From Flavobacterium sp. (GTDB lineage Bacteria; Bacteroidota; Bacteroidia; Flavobacteriales; Flavobacteriaceae), in NCBI RefSeq assembly GCF_027484205.1, contig NZ_JAIXUB010000025.1, positions 186,001-250,000 of the forward strand: a DNA stretch of 64,000 bases, in the 5' to 3' direction. Below, one piece after another: positions 25,721 through 34,583 of the stretch (position 1 is its first letter; each line of letters begins with the position of its first letter). Position numbers and translations under genes: made by a program. The notes below the pieces were generated by a model. That model searched no databases and had not been told where the DNA came from. It worked only from the letters and a program-made list of their open reading frames with translations.

Positions 25721-26410
25721 TCTTGATGATTTTGAATAATTATTTGAAGGATAATAAATAAATAAACACGATTTGTTTTTTATTGTTTGAATAATTTTTT
25801 TACTCATTTCAATAGGTAATGCTGGACAACCTTGACTTCTACCTAAACGATTGTGTTGCTTAATAAAGTCTTTCGAAACATAATCTGCTCCATGAATAAC
25901 AATTGCTCGTTGACGTGCTTTATCATTAATACCTGTCTCCAAACCATCGAGTTTTAAAGACAAACCATGTTGACCAATATAAGTTTCACCTGTTGCAAAA
26001 AAGCCCAAACTACTTTGATTAGAATCTGTGATATTTGAGAATTTAGTTGCATAATCTTCACCTGAATTTTTTCCGTGAGCAACAAGTGTGTTGAAAATAA
26101 TTTTGTTTTCACTCATATCAATAACCCAAAGACGATTTGATTTTGAACTTAAAGAATAATCAACAATTGTCAAATAATCACTTTGAATTTTTCCTTTTGC
26201 TTTTAGATTTTCATACCCTTCAAAAGCAATTTCAAAACTCTCTATTGAAGGCAGCTTATAATTGTTTGCATCCAAAGAATTATAAATCATCTCCACCTTT
26301 TTTGTGGGTGAAACAGATACTAAATTCTTTGGATTTTTATCTTTTGATAGATTTGGAGCAAAAGACGACAATACAAACAATATAGCGAATAAATACTTAA
26401 TGTGTTTCAT
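25709..26410 (-). CDS. Murein L,D-transpeptidase catalytic-domain protein (YkuD_2 type)
   Basis: 233-residue exported enzyme. The ATG at 26410 directly precedes a signal peptide (MKHIKYLFAILFVLSSFAPN); an in-frame start at 26464 would add 18 residues and is rejected. The catalytic core shows LWVIDMSENKIIFNTLVAHGKNSG, the His in VIHGADYV and the Cys in GRSQGCPALP, the pattern of the PF13645-like family, different from the YkuD type of the neighbour. Its own promoter (26448-26479) has both conserved boxes. Two mechanistically related enzymes back to back suggests envelope cross-linking is regulated locally. Confidence 0.88.
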   Translation of the reverse strand: MKHIKYLFAILFVLSSFAPNLSKDKNPKNLVSVSPTKKVEMIYNSLDANNYKLPSIESFEIAFEGYENLKAKGKIQSDYLTIVDYSLSSKSNRLWVIDMSENKIIFNTLVAHGKNSGEDYATKFSNITDSNQSSLGFFATGETYIGQHGLSLKLDGLETGINDKARQRAIVIHGADYVSKDFIKQHNRLGRSQGCPALPIEMSKKIIQTIKNKSCLFIYYPSNNYSKSSRLIS

Positions 26411-26447
26411 TCGTTTTAATAGGTTAATTATGGTAAATTTGGGATGA

Positions 26448-26479
26448 CAAACATATAAAAGCATTTTTTGTCTGACAAA
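26448..26479 (-). promoter_or_regulatory. Promoter of the L,D-transpeptidase gene (-33 and -7)
   Basis: On the minus strand TTTG (26479-26476), 20 bp spacer, TATGTTTG (26455-26448): both boxes of the Bacteroidota consensus TTTG-N19/20-TAnnTTTG, 38 bp before the chosen ATG. Confidence 0.6.
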
Positions 26480-26621
26480 CTATTTCTACAAAAATCATCG
26501 ATTAAATGCAATTTATTACGATATAAGCACAATTTTAATATATTATATACGTTTATTCTTACGTAAATACACTTGCTTTATTATTCAAGATTTAGAATTA
26601 AAGAATAATATTACATTTAGA

Positions 26622-26652
26622 TTGTCGTTATTTAATAATTACTTTATATTTG
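26622..26652 (+). promoter_or_regulatory. Promoter of the DUF5916 gene (-33 and -7)
   Basis: TTG at 26622-26624, 20-bp spacer, TATATTTG at 26645-26652, 19 bp before the start codon; good agreement with the Bacteroidota housekeeping promoter. Confidence 0.6.
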
Positions 26653-26671
26653 CTCAACAAACCAATAACTT

Positions 26672-29104
26672 ATGCCTTTAAAACATTATTTTATATATTG
26701 TTTAGCATTTGCATTTTATCTAAACGCATTTTCTCAAACCTCGAAAAAAACATTAGTAACAAAATTTACAAATGAAAAAATCGTAGTTGATGGAAAATTT
26801 GACGAAGATGTATGGAAAACGACAGCAATTGCTACAGGATTTGAAATGTCGGCACCAGATAATGGTAAGCATGAACCAAATGAAAGACGTTCAGAAGTAA
26901 AAATAGTTTATGATAATGAAGCGATTTATGTTTCGGCAATACTCTATGACAATGAACCATCAAAAATTCAAAAAGAATTAACTACAAGAGATAATTTTGC
27001 TTCTGCCGATCATTTTGGTGTTTTCTTGAATGGTTACAATGATGGCCAGCAAGAATTTAGATTTTTTGTAAGCGCTTCAGGAGTTCAACAAGATGTATTA
27101 TTTACTGATGCTAATGGCGAAGATTATACATGGAATGCTATTTGGGATAGTAATGTATTGATTACCGATATTGGTTGGAATGTCGAAATGAAAATTCCTT
27201 ATGCTGCTCTGCGATTTTCATCAGAAAAAAAACAAACTTGGGGTTTAAATTTTTATAGAGAAGTGTTTCGTGACAGACACCAATTTACCTGGAATTTGTT
27301 AGACAATAAAATTGGTTCAGAAGCAAATCAGGCAGGAATCCTTGAAGGAATAGAAAACATTGAAACACCAACTCGTTTATTTTTAATTCCTTACTCTTCA
27401 TTTTACTTGAATGGAAATGAAAATCAAAAAACAAAAGGCGAATTCAAAGGTGGAATTGATGTTAAATATGGTATTAATGATGCTTTTACCCTAGATGCAA
27501 TTCTTATTCCTGATTTTGGACAAACTGCTTTTGATAAAGTCGAATTAAACCTTGGTCCATTTGAACAACAATTTGCAGAAAACCGACCTTTTTTTACAGA
27601 AGGAACAGACTTATTCAACAAAGGTGATTTATTTTATTCAAGAAGAATTGGTGGAGAACCGACAATTTCACCTGAAATTTCAGATGACGAAGAATTTACA
27701 GAATATCCTTCTAAAGTTAATCTTTTAAATGCATTAAAAATTTCTGGTAGAACAAAAGATGGATTAGGAATTGGCGTATTAAATGCTGTAACAGAAAAAA
27801 CGGAAGCAAGAATAAAAAACACAACAACTGGAGCAACAAGAAATGAATTAATCGAACCACTGGCAAACTATAATATTTTTGTACTTGACCAAAGATTCCG
27901 TAAAAACTCATCCATTTCATTAATAAATACAAATGTTATGCGAGATGGAGAATATAGAGATGCCAATGTTTCAGCCTTAGTATTTGATTTGAATACAAAA
28001 AAGAACACTTATAATTTATCAGGTGATTATAAATTTAGTCATGTTAATGAATTTCAAGCAAAAAATAGAAATGGATATAACACCTCATTAAATTTGGGGA
28101 AAACAAGTGGAAAAATTAGATATGGAATTGGCGGACAATATATTTCTGATGATTGGGATAATAATGATTTAGGAATAAATTTTCAGAATCATTTTCACGC
28201 AATTTATAGCAATACAAGTTATAGAATCTTAAAACCAAACAAAACTTTCAATTCCTTCAGTGTATTTTTAAATTTATATTCCGAATTTGATAACAGAACA
28301 GGAAAAGTTCAAGAATCTTCTGTAAATATAAATGTAAACTCAACAAGTAAAAAGAATAATTATCACGGATTTGGAATAAATTCAAGAGTAACTGACGTTT
28401 ACGATTTCTACGAACCTCGATCTATCGATGAAGTTAAATTTTTAGAAATACCAAGAAACATTGGAGGTTACTATTTTTATTCCTCAAATTATGCTAAGAA
28501 ATTTGCATTAGATTTCAATCCATCGTTTACATTCATAAACGAAAAAAATAGAACTAATTTAAATTTAGTAATAAGTCCGCGCTATAGATTTTCTGATAAA
28601 ATATCAATGATTTATAGCTTTCAATTCAATAGACAAGTAAACAATATTGGTTGGATTGACTTTGATGATTTTGACAATCCTATTTTTGCAAAAAGAAACA
28701 GAAATACTTTTGTAAATAGTTTAACAGGAAAATATTCTGTAAACAATATCATGACTTTCAATTTATCCGTAAGACATTATTGGAGCTATGCCATAAATCA
28801 CGAAATTTTAGACTTATTAGATGATGGTTCTTTAACACCTAATTATACCTATACAACTAACAAGAACTCCAACTTAAACACTTGGAATATGGATTTATCC
28901 TATTCTTGGTGGTTTGCTCCTGGAAGTCAACTATCTGTATTATACAGAAACAATTCTTCTGTCTTTGAAAGAGAATTCGATAAAGAAATAGGAAAAAATT
29001 TCAGAAATTCACTCAACCATGAAAATCTCGATCATACATTCTCTGTAAGCGTTCGTTATTTCATCGATTATAATTCGGCTAAACATTGGTTTTCTAAAAA
29101 ATAA
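26672..29104 (+). CDS. DUF5916 protein: carbohydrate-binding-like domain plus C-terminal barrel
   Basis: 810-residue exported protein with signal peptide (to about residue 21, AFSQ). N-terminal part (about 35-220) resembles the family-9 carbohydrate-binding fold: IVVDGKFDEDVWKTTAIATGF and RSEVKIVYDNEAIYVSAILYD, with DHFGVFLNGYNDGQQEF. The rest is the DUF5916 region, long amphipathic strands and a C-terminal aromatic-rich end (SVRYFIDY, AKHWFSKK) suggesting an outer-membrane barrel. The family is abundant in Bacteroidota and its role is unknown; binding of a sugar or polysaccharide is plausible but not shown. Confidence 0.85.
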   Translation: MPLKHYFIYCLAFAFYLNAFSQTSKKTLVTKFTNEKIVVDGKFDEDVWKTTAIATGFEMSAPDNGKHEPNERRSEVKIVYDNEAIYVSAILYDNEPSKIQKELTTRDNFASADHFGVFLNGYNDGQQEFRFFVSASGVQQDVLFTDANGEDYTWNAIWDSNVLITDIGWNVEMKIPYAALRFSSEKKQTWGLNFYREVFRDRHQFTWNLLDNKIGSEANQAGILEGIENIETPTRLFLIPYSSFYLNGNENQKTKGEFKGGIDVKYGINDAFTLDAILIPDFGQTAFDKVELNLGPFEQQFAENRPFFTEGTDLFNKGDLFYSRRIGGEPTISPEISDDEEFTEYPSKVNLLNALKISGRTKDGLGIGVLNAVTEKTEARIKNTTTGATRNELIEPLANYNIFVLDQRFRKNSSISLINTNVMRDGEYRDANVSALVFDLNTKKNTYNLSGDYKFSHVNEFQAKNRNGYNTSLNLGKTSGKIRYGIGGQYISDDWDNNDLGINFQNHFHAIYSNTSYRILKPNKTFNSFSVFLNLYSEFDNRTGKVQESSVNINVNSTSKKNNYHGFGINSRVTDVYDFYEPRSIDEVKFLEIPRNIGGYYFYSSNYAKKFALDFNPSFTFINEKNRTNLNLVISPRYRFSDKISMIYSFQFNRQVNNIGWIDFDDFDNPIFAKRNRNTFVNSLTGKYSVNNIMTFNLSVRHYWSYAINHEILDLLDDGSLTPNYTYTTNKNSNLNTWNMDLSYSWWFAPGSQLSVLYRNNSSVFEREFDKEIGKNFRNSLNHENLDHTFSVSVRYFIDYNSAKHWFSKK

Positions 29105-29186
29105 TTAATTACAAAACACTAAATCGTTTTCGTTATTTTTTGTTAACTTTTACTTCAATCTTTTCATTTGAGGTTTTGCAAATGCT

Positions 29187-29194
29187 TATCTTTG
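29187..29194 (+). promoter_or_regulatory. Probable -7 element of the gpmI promoter
   Basis: TATCTTTG, 17 bp before the gpmI ATG; a TTTG at 29167-29170 lies 16 bp upstream, slightly closer than ideal. Confidence 0.45.
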
Positions 29195-29211
29195 TGTAAA
29201 ATACTATCACA

Positions 29212-30729
29212 ATGAATAAAAAAGTAATCCTGATGATTCTTGACGGATGGGGAAAATCTCCAGATCCAAAAGTTTCTGCAATAGATAATGCCAACATACC
29301 TTTTATAAATAGTTTATACACAAAATATCCTAACGCACAACTAAGAACCGATGGTTTAAACGTTGGTTTACCCGAAGGTCAAATGGGGAATTCTGAAGTT
29401 GGCCACATGAATCTTGGCGCAGGACGAATTGTGTATCAAGATTTAGCTAAAATAAATTTAGCTGTTGAAAATAAAACTATGAATCAAGAAAAACCACTTC
29501 TTGATGCTTTCAAATATGCATTAGAAAACAATAAAAAAGTACATTTTTTAGGTCTAGTTTCTAATGGTGGTGTACATTCACATACATCTCACTTATACGG
29601 ACTTTTAGACGCAGCAGAAGATTATGGTTTAGAAAAAGTGTTTATTCATGCTTTTACCGATGGTCGTGATGTTGACCCAAAATCAGCTTTATTGGATATT
29701 GCTAATTTAGAAGATTATGTAAAAGATTCCCATGCTAAAATAGCAACAATTATTGGAAGATATTACGCAATGGATAGAGATAAACGTTGGGAAAGAGTAA
29801 AATTAGCTTACGATTTAGTTGTGAATTCTGAAGGAGAAAAATCTACAAATGCAGTTGATAGCATCAAACAAAGTTATGCTAATGATGTTACTGATGAATT
29901 CATCCAACCTATTGTGATGACAGATGAAAATGGAAATCCACTAGCAAAAATTGAAGATGATGATGTTGTAATTTTCTTCAACTTCAGAACTGATAGAGGA
30001 CGCGAATTGACCGAAGCTTTATCGCAAAAAGATTTCCACGAATTCAATATGCATAAAATGAATTTGTATTATGTTACTATGACAAATTATGACGATACGT
30101 ATAAAAATGTTCATGTAATTTACGACAAAGACAACATCACAGAAACTCTTGGAGAGGTTTTAGAAAAAGCAGGGAAAACCCAAATTCGTATTGCCGAAAC
30201 CGAGAAATATCCTCACGTAACATTCTTCTTTTCTGGTGGAAGAGAAGTACCATTTGACGGCGAAACTAGAATTTTAAGAAATTCACCTAAAGTAGCTACT
30301 TACGATTTACAACCCGAAATGAGTGCTTTCGAATTAAAGGATGCTTTAGTTCCAGAACTTAAAAAAGGCGAAGTTGATTTTGTGTGTTTGAATTTTGCCA
30401 ATGGCGATATGGTTGGACATACTGGTGTAATGGAAGCAGCAATTAAAGCTTGTGAAGCGGTTGATGCTTGCGTAAAAGAAGTCGTTGAAACTGCTTTAGA
30501 AAACAACTACACTACAATAATTATCGCTGATCATGGGAATTGCGAGACCATGATTAATCCTGATGGTTCACCAAATACAGCACACACAACGAATCCAGTA
30601 CCAATTATTTTAGTTGATAAAGATTTAAAAACTATTCACGACGGAGTTCTTGGCGACATCGCTCCTACTATTCTAGAATTAATGGGGATTGAAAAACCTA
30701 AAGTAATGACTTGCAAATCATTACTATAA
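29212..30729 (+). CDS. gpmI: 2,3-bisphosphoglycerate-independent phosphoglycerate mutase
   Basis: Glycolytic and gluconeogenic interconversion of 3- and 2-phosphoglycerate using two manganese ions. 505 residues of the alkaline-phosphatase superfamily: LMILDGWG at the N-terminus, the nucleophile Ser in GNSEVGHMNLGAGR, the substrate loop HAFTDGRDVDPKS, and C-terminal metal ligands in NFANGDMVGHTGV, IIIADHGNCE and NTAHTTNPVP. All essential elements are present. Single gene with its own promoter and a strong terminator. Confidence 0.96.
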   Translation: MNKKVILMILDGWGKSPDPKVSAIDNANIPFINSLYTKYPNAQLRTDGLNVGLPEGQMGNSEVGHMNLGAGRIVYQDLAKINLAVENKTMNQEKPLLDAFKYALENNKKVHFLGLVSNGGVHSHTSHLYGLLDAAEDYGLEKVFIHAFTDGRDVDPKSALLDIANLEDYVKDSHAKIATIIGRYYAMDRDKRWERVKLAYDLVVNSEGEKSTNAVDSIKQSYANDVTDEFIQPIVMTDENGNPLAKIEDDDVVIFFNFRTDRGRELTEALSQKDFHEFNMHKMNLYYVTMTNYDDTYKNVHVIYDKDNITETLGEVLEKAGKTQIRIAETEKYPHVTFFFSGGREVPFDGETRILRNSPKVATYDLQPEMSAFELKDALVPELKKGEVDFVCLNFANGDMVGHTGVMEAAIKACEAVDACVKEVVETALENNYTTIIIADHGNCETMINPDGSPNTAHTTNPVPIILVDKDLKTIHDGVLGDIAPTILELMGIEKPKVMTCKSLL

Positions 30730-30756
30730 AACAATATTTTTATTTTTTTTACAAGT

Positions 30757-30786
30757 AAGAGATTCTTTTTGAATCTCTTTTTTTTT
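30757..30786 (+). terminator. Rho-independent terminator of gpmI
   Basis: Nine-bp stem AAGAGATTC/GAATCTCTT (30757-30765 with 30771-30779) and a run of nine T. Confidence 0.85.
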
Positions 30787-30839
30787 ACTCAATAAGTGAT
30801 AAATAAAAGTTAAAATTTCATAATTAATAGTATTACTAT

Positions 30840-30847
30840 TATATTTG
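30840..30847 (+). promoter_or_regulatory. Probable -7 element for the LRR/TerC unit
   Basis: TATATTTG, 39 bp before the start codon at 30887; no clear -33 box. Confidence 0.4.
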
Positions 30848-30886
30848 CACTTAATTTTGTTATTTTAAAACTAAACAATATTAATC

Positions 30887-31519
30887 ATGAAAAAAATATT
30901 TTCCACAATAGCGTTATTAATCGTATTACTAAATTCTTCATTTGCTCAAAATATTGAAACAGAAAAAGAATTTACAACTCTAAACGATGCCTTAAAAAAT
31001 CCTGAAAAAGTTTTTCGATTAAATCTTAGTAACCAAGATATTTCAATATCAAGCGAACAATGGTTACGATTTGTGAATTTAGAGTATTTGAAATTAAAAA
31101 ATGATCATTTAAAGGAAATTCCTATTGCGATAACAAAAATAAAGTCACTAAAAACAATCGACTTGAGTGGAAATGATTTTACAAATTTACCTGAAGAATT
31201 TTCAAATTTAACCAATCTGGAAGAAATCTATTTGAATGATGAAAACAATATGAATCTTCCTAAAACGCTATCAATTTTAGCAAAACTTCCTAAGTTAAAA
31301 TCATTACACCTTGAAAATGATAACATATCTAAATTACCAAATGAGATATTATCGTTTAAAAACTTAGAAAACCTATACTTAAATCAAAATAATTTTAAAA
31401 AAATTCCTGAAATTCAAACCTTAGATCATTTGAAATACCTTGATTTGAAAGACAATAATATCAAACCTGAATTACAGGATATGAAAAACCTAAACTTCGG
31501 ATTTAAAATTAATTTTTAA
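30887..31519 (+). CDS. Secreted leucine-rich-repeat protein
   Basis: 210 residues with a clean signal peptide (MKKIFSTIALLIVLLNSSFAQ). From about residue 60 there are five to six leucine-rich repeats of 22-24 residues (LKTIDLSGNDFTNLPEEFSNLTN; LKSLHLENDNISKLPNEILSFKN; LKYLDLKDNNI), a ligand-binding horseshoe. No sorting domain or membrane anchor is visible, so it is probably periplasmic or secreted by another route. The gene is 11 bp upstream of the TerC gene and likely shares its message. Confidence 0.85.
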   Translation: MKKIFSTIALLIVLLNSSFAQNIETEKEFTTLNDALKNPEKVFRLNLSNQDISISSEQWLRFVNLEYLKLKNDHLKEIPIAITKIKSLKTIDLSGNDFTNLPEEFSNLTNLEEIYLNDENNMNLPKTLSILAKLPKLKSLHLENDNISKLPNEILSFKNLENLYLNQNNFKKIPEIQTLDHLKYLDLKDNNIKPELQDMKNLNFGFKINF

Positions 31520-31530
31520 AATTCAACTTT

Positions 31531-32235
31531 ATGATAGACGCTTTAATACCTTTAATTTCACTAATTGCTCTCGAGGTAATTCTCGGAATAGACAACATCA
31601 TTTTCATTTCCATCCTTGCAGATAAACTTCCAGAAAGTCAAAGAAATAAATTGCGCTTTTGGGGAATTGGTCTAGCTATGGTAATGCGATTGGCCTTACT
31701 AGCATTTATTTCTTGGATATTAAAACTTGATAAAACATTATTTTCACTTTTTGAAATTGACTTTACAGGAAAAGGAATTATTCTGATTTTAGGAGGTTTG
31801 TTTTTAATCTATAAGAGTACTAAAGAGATTTATCATAAAACAGAAATCGCTGATTCGCACGAAAGTGAGCTACCAAAAAAAGGTAGTTTCGGCAAGCTTT
31901 TGGGCGAAGTAATTCTGTTAGATTTGGTTTTTTCTATTGATTCAATTATCACTGCTGTTGGAATGGTTGATGAACTTTGGGTAATGTATACTGCTGTTAT
32001 TGTAACCGTTGTCATTATGTTGTTTGCCTCAAAACCAATTAGCGAATTTATCTCTAAACATCCATCTTTTAAAATTTTAGCACTTTGTTTTCTTATGATG
32101 ATTGGAGTGTCACTTATTGCAGAAGGCTTTCACTTCGAAATTCCAAAAGGTTACATTTATTTTTCAATGGCGTTTGCTTTTATTGTAGATGTAATTCAAA
32201 TGAAAACAATTCCAAATAATACTAAACAAAATTAA
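31531..32235 (+). CDS. TerC-family membrane protein
   Basis: Integral membrane protein of 234 residues with seven to eight helices. The TerC signature is seen in LEVILGIDNIIFISILADKLP and again in VILLDLVFSIDSIITAVGM, the two acidic, probably metal-binding segments of the family (Asn/Asp within membrane helices). Members have been linked to manganese export and metal homeostasis near the translocon; the tellurite link of the founding member is not implied. It leads a run of closely spaced genes that continues into the TetR and ABC exporter genes. Confidence 0.9.
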   Translation: MIDALIPLISLIALEVILGIDNIIFISILADKLPESQRNKLRFWGIGLAMVMRLALLAFISWILKLDKTLFSLFEIDFTGKGIILILGGLFLIYKSTKEIYHKTEIADSHESELPKKGSFGKLLGEVILLDLVFSIDSIITAVGMVDELWVMYTAVIVTVVIMLFASKPISEFISKHPSFKILALCFLMMIGVSLIAEGFHFEIPKGYIYFSMAFAFIVDVIQMKTIPNNTKQN

Positions 32236-32239
32236 TATC

Positions 32240-32911
32240 ATGCAAAATATACTTTCAAATATCATCATTTCAGTTAACGATAAATTGTATGTAAAAAATC
32301 CTGAAACTTCTGATTTAGGCAAAAAAATTATAGAACAAAGTATTTTACTAATTGATGATATTGGTTTTGAAAACTTTACGTTTAAAAAATTAGGTGAAAA
32401 AATAAACTCAAATGAAAGTTCCATTTACCGCTATTTTGAAAGCAAACATAAACTAATGTTATATCTTTCATCATGGTATTGGAGTTGGATTGAATACAAA
32501 CTAGCTTTCGCAACAACAAATATTTCCAATCCAATGGAACGATTAAAAAAAGGCATCACCATTGTTACAGAAAAAATTGAAGACGATTCAACGACTTTAC
32601 ACATCAACGAATCGATTTTAAATAAAATAATCATTCAAGAATTTACTAAAACGCTGCTTACAAAAGAAGTGGATGAAGAAAATAAAGAAGGCTTTTTTCT
32701 AGTTTATAAAAGAGTAATTAATAGAATTATAGAAATGATAAATGAGGTAAATCCAAATTATCCTTATGCAAAAAGCTTGGCCTCATCCATTGTAGAAGGC
32801 GCATTGCACCAACATTTTCTTAAAGATCATTTAAAAACCATTACGAATTGTAATGAGACAATTTCACCAACAGATTTTTACATTAATTTAACCGAAAATA
32901 TATTAGGATAA
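32240..32911 (+). CDS. TetR/AcrR-family transcriptional regulator
   Basis: 223 residues. The N-terminal HTH reads FTFKKLGEKINSNESSIYRYFESKHKL (about 42-68), the usual TetR DNA-binding helix pair with Tyr-Arg-Tyr-Phe. The rest is an all-helical ligand domain without recognisable family. It begins 4 bp after the TerC stop and ends 2 bp before the ABC transporter, so it is most likely the local repressor of the exporter genes. The inducer is unknown. Confidence 0.88.
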   Translation: MQNILSNIIISVNDKLYVKNPETSDLGKKIIEQSILLIDDIGFENFTFKKLGEKINSNESSIYRYFESKHKLMLYLSSWYWSWIEYKLAFATTNISNPMERLKKGITIVTEKIEDDSTTLHINESILNKIIIQEFTKTLLTKEVDEENKEGFFLVYKRVINRIIEMINEVNPNYPYAKSLASSIVEGALHQHFLKDHLKTITNCNETISPTDFYINLTENILG

Positions 32912-32913
32912 TC

Positions 32914-34578
32914 ATGAGTCAAACACCTTTACAACGGTTTTATAACTTATTAAAATTAGACAAAAGAGATATTTCTCAAATTGTTTTTTACGCCATTTTT
33001 GCAGGACTAGTCAGCCTTTCGCTTCCTCTTGGAATTCAAGCCATTATCAACTTAATTCAAGCGGGACAAGTAAGTGTGTCTTGGGTTGTACTTGTAGTCA
33101 TTGTGGTAATTGGTGTAGGATTAGTTGGAATTTTGTCATTAATGCAACTCCGAATTACTGAAAATCTACAACAAAAAATATTTGTGCGTTCTTCTTTTGA
33201 GTTCAGTTATCGTTTGCCAAAAATTAAATTTGAAGAACTATACAATCAATATCCGCCAGAATTAGCCAATCGGTTTTTTGATACAATTTCAATTCAAAAA
33301 GGTACTTCAAAATTATTAATTGACTTTTCTACAGCGCTTTTACAAATTTTATTTGGTATCATTTTATTGTCCTTGTATCATCCATTTTTTATTTTCTTCG
33401 GAATATTATTACTTGGATTACTCTATTCTATTATTAAATTTTCCTTTAATTCTGGACTCGCTTCTAGTTTGAAAGAATCTAAATACAAATACAAAGTTGC
33501 GAGTTGGTTACAAGAAATAGCCAGAAACAGTTTCAGTTTTAGAAAACAAGACAACTTCGATTTTGCTTTAAATAAAAACAATATTTTAGTAGATGAATAT
33601 TTAAATTATCGTGAAAAACATTTTAAAATAATTAAAAGACAATTCTCACAACTAATTGTTTTTAAGATAATTATTACAGCAGGCTTACTTCTTATTGGAG
33701 GTTATTTAGTTTTAAATCAAGAGATGAATATTGGTCGATTCGTTGCTGCCGAGATCATTATTTTATTAGTAATTAACTCGGTTGAAAAAATAATTGTGGG
33801 ATTAGAAAGTCTTTATGATGTTTTAACTTCGGTTGAAAAAATTGGTCAAATTGTAGATTTAAATATTGAAGAACCACAATCTAAAAATCAAGATTATTGC
33901 TTTACCAATATAACTTTAGAAGCAGAAAATCTAAGATTCAAGTTTCCAGATTCTACTGATGATGTTTTGGATAAAATAAATTTGAAAATTGATCAAACAG
34001 AAAAAATTTACCTTGAAGGTGACAATGGTTCAGGAAAAACAACACTTTTGCGCATACTTTCAGGAGCAATGCAACCCACTTCAGGTTCCTTTTTCATCAA
34101 TGACGACACGTATCGTAAAATTGATTTGTCACAATATCGTTCACAAATTGGAACTATTACGCAAGGTGAAACACCTTTTGAAGGAACCATTTTAGAAAAC
34201 ATTACTTTCAATAATCCTTTAGTTTCACATGAAGATATAAAATGGGCGATTGAAAGTGTAAAATTAGGCTCATTCATCAAAACATTATCTAACGGATTGG
34301 AAACCAAAATTTTTCCAGACGGAAGACAATTATCTTCTTCCAATGCTCAAAAAATTCTTTTGGCAAGAAGTATAGTAAATAAACCAAAAATATTATTTTA
34401 TGAAGATCCTTTAGACAAAATGGATGAAGAAGCTACAAAAGAAATCATCGATTTCATTACAGATTCCAAAAACAAATGGACGGTGATTGTTTCCTCTAAA
34501 AATGAGTATTGGAAACAAAAATGCGCTAGAAAAATAAAAATGAAAGAAGGAAAAATAATTGCTGACACAAAACAATAA
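32914..34578 (+). CDS. ABC exporter permease/ATPase with degenerate nucleotide-binding motifs
   Basis: 554 residues: a type-IV exporter membrane domain with about six helices (20-320) and a C-terminal nucleotide-binding domain. Walker A GDNGSGKTT is intact (369-377) and the Q-loop is present (IGTITQGETP). However, the signature is LSSSNAQ (473-479) instead of LSGGQ, the Walker B end reads FYED (Glu497-Asp498), swapping the usual Asp-Glu, and the switch region is VSSKNEY with Lys529 where His is expected. With the following HlyD and TolC genes it forms a complete type I secretion/efflux set. Whether it hydrolyses ATP normally is open. Confidence 0.88.
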   Translation: MSQTPLQRFYNLLKLDKRDISQIVFYAIFAGLVSLSLPLGIQAIINLIQAGQVSVSWVVLVVIVVIGVGLVGILSLMQLRITENLQQKIFVRSSFEFSYRLPKIKFEELYNQYPPELANRFFDTISIQKGTSKLLIDFSTALLQILFGIILLSLYHPFFIFFGILLLGLLYSIIKFSFNSGLASSLKESKYKYKVASWLQEIARNSFSFRKQDNFDFALNKNNILVDEYLNYREKHFKIIKRQFSQLIVFKIIITAGLLLIGGYLVLNQEMNIGRFVAAEIIILLVINSVEKIIVGLESLYDVLTSVEKIGQIVDLNIEEPQSKNQDYCFTNITLEAENLRFKFPDSTDDVLDKINLKIDQTEKIYLEGDNGSGKTTLLRILSGAMQPTSGSFFINDDTYRKIDLSQYRSQIGTITQGETPFEGTILENITFNNPLVSHEDIKWAIESVKLGSFIKTLSNGLETKIFPDGRQLSSSNAQKILLARSIVNKPKILFYEDPLDKMDEEATKEIIDFITDSKNKWTVIVSSKNEYWKQKCARKIKMKEGKIIADTKQ

Positions 34579-34583
34579 TTGCC

